A stretch of 8,148 bases of DNA, taken from positions 1 to 8,148 of the forward strand of contig SLAO01000156.1 of the NCBI GenBank assembly GCA_007126835.1, given 5' to 3'. The translations under genes were made by a program, and so were the position numbers. Under the pieces are notes generated by a model. The model ran no database searches and was not told the origin of the DNA. It saw only the letters and a list, made by a program, of their open reading frames with translations. This document shows, piece after piece, positions 7,687 to 8,148 of the stretch. The stretch is from Nitriliruptorales bacterium. GTDB taxonomy: Bacteria > Actinomycetota > Nitriliruptoria > Euzebyales > Egibacteraceae. Every line of letters starts with the position of its first letter. Position 1 is the first letter of the stretch.

Positions 7687-7747
7687 GCTACCCGGCGAGG
7701 CCGGCGTTGAGCGCAGTGATGCTAGCCGGCGGGGCCGGCGTTGAGCG
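7687..7747. repeat. Two-copy direct repeat, 27-bp unit at 34-bp period
   Basis: The segments 7687-7713 and 7721-7747 match at 25 of 27 positions; both begin GCTA and end GGCCGGCGTTGAGCG. Their starts are 34 bp apart, so this looks like a tandem duplication with 7 bp between the cores. Each copy contains a CCGGC/GCCGG hairpin; in the second it is a perfect 6-bp GCCGGC-GGG-GCCGGC stem (7725-7739). Only two copies are present, so it is not a CRISPR array. Confidence 0.7.
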
Positions 7748-7765
7748 ATCGCAGAGGCGGCCGGC

Positions 7766-7815
7766 CTCGACGTTGCGATCTCGACGTGCCCAGACGTCGC
7801 AATCGCAACGTCGAG
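7766..7815. repeat. 50-nt interrupted palindrome (long hairpin) downstream of the transporter
   Basis: Arms CTCGACGTTGCGAT (7766-7779) and ATCGCAACGTCGAG (7802-7815) are perfect 14-bp inverted repeats. Inside them, after a 2x2 mismatch, CGACGT (7782-7787) pairs with ACGTCG (7794-7799) around a 6-nt loop. The octamer CTCGACGT occurs twice in direct orientation (7766 and 7780) and once inverted (7808). The structure is 33 nt past the transporter stop codon, so a terminator role is reasonable, but there is no U-tract. A paired operator or another protein-binding site is an alternative. Confidence 0.7.
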
Positions 7816-7848
7816 CCTCGGGAGCCCGATCCGCTCACACGCGACGCC

Positions 7849-8148
7849 CTACACCTCGGCGACGACCTCACCACGCTCGGGCTCGCGCGCTCCAGGCACG
7901 GCCAGCAGCGCCAGCAGCACCGCGGCGCCGGCCACCCCGGCCACGATCAGCGCCGCTCGGGCGCCGACCACCGCGTCGAGCAACCACGCCACCCCGAACG
8001 ACAGCGGGGCCAAGCTCATCGAGGTGAACCAGTCCAGGCTCGCCACCCGGCCGAGCATCCGCCGGGGCACCAGCCGCTGCATGGTGGTGGTCCAGATGAT
8101 GTCGGTGACCGCGAACAAGGTGAACAGCACCCCGCCGGCGATGACCGC
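7849..8148 (-). CDS. MFS transporter, C-terminal part (5' end beyond window edge)
   Basis: Only the last 99 residues are in the window; the frame runs off the edge without a start, and the apparent internal GTG start lies within a membrane segment. Seen: a hydrophobic helix (AVIAGGVLFTLFAVTDIIW), then a basic cytoplasmic loop QRLVPRRMLGRVASLDWF, then two more helices (SMSLAPLSFGVAWLLDAVV and ARAALIVAGVAGAAVLLALL). A charged tail follows. The loop of form QxxVPxxxxGRVxxL between late helices is typical of the MFS_3/EntS-like group of drug or siderophore exporters. The substrate cannot be told. It is co-oriented with polX but separated by 414 bp containing a strong hairpin, so probably a separate transcription unit. 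Confidence 0.75.
   Translation of the reverse strand, partial: AVIAGGVLFTLFAVTDIIWTTTMQRLVPRRMLGRVASLDWFTSMSLAPLSFGVAWLLDAVVGARAALIVAGVAGAAVLLALLAVPGAREPERGEVVAEV

Larger units (their letters stand above)
7435..7848. other. 414-bp spacer between transporter and polX
   Basis: Apart from the polX ribosome binding site, the possible 75-aa ORF, the 12-bp palindrome, the two-copy direct repeat and the long interrupted palindrome listed separately, I see no tRNA, riboswitch or clear promoter here. A TAGCAT hexamer on the minus strand (7724-7719) is a weak -10 candidate for the polX transcript but has no matching -35. Confidence 0.6.

Noticed and set aside
5467..7710. 747-codon plus-strand open frame opposite polX and mpg
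   Set aside because: It is an antisense shadow of two genes with complete catalytic motifs; the translation has no recognisable domain.
7687..7815. CRISPR array or attachment site
   Set aside because: Only two direct-repeat copies with a 7-bp gap and no cas genes; no integrase or tRNA gene nearby to support an attachment site.

Overview
This is a high-GC bacterial chromosome window that looks like Actinomycetota. Real genes have strong G/C preference at third codon positions and mostly weak Shine-Dalgarno sequences. The 16S rRNA has actinobacterial character, with a short helix after GTCGAGGGAGAACC and the GACGGTACCTCC-type 500 region. An assignment near Nitriliruptoria-like lineages is only a guess from the 16S text; a 16S search would settle it. 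The gene content is mostly housekeeping: rRNA, aminoacyl-tRNA synthetase, cell-wall synthase and base-excision repair. I see no phage, transposon, CRISPR array or defence island.

Layout. Positions 1-624 are the 5' part of a 16S rRNA gene on the minus strand, cut by the window edge. Positions 625-1092 hold its leader and promoter: boxA-like antitermination element, hairpins, and a TTGACG-N17-TACACT promoter. Positions 1210-2430 are tyrS, also minus, ending just upstream of the rRNA promoter behind a weak hairpin terminator. A 95-bp divergent spacer separates tyrS from a plus-strand class A penicillin-binding protein with two PASTA domains (2526-4994), whose N-terminus reads as a lipoprotein signal. 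It converges across 44 bp on a minus-strand repair pair. That pair is a PolX-family DNA polymerase with a PHP nuclease domain (7434 to 5686) followed by an alkyladenine DNA glycosylase (5689 to 5039), overlapping in an ATGA. Positions 7435-7848 are a 414-bp spacer with a possible 75-codon ORF, a 34-bp-period direct repeat and a 50-nt interrupted palindrome. From 7849 to the window end is the C-terminal part of an MFS transporter on the minus strand.

How the genes fit together. The polX-mpg pair is a plausible base-excision repair module: the glycosylase removes alkylated bases and PolX-PHP could trim ends and fill the gap. tyrS and the rRNA operon share orientation and both serve translation, but the rRNA has its own strong promoter. 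The PBP makes and crosslinks peptidoglycan.

I did not find a convincing undescribed system. The items most worth a second look are the lipobox on the class A PBP, the repeat and palindrome cluster between the transporter and polX, and the possible small ORF feeding into polX.
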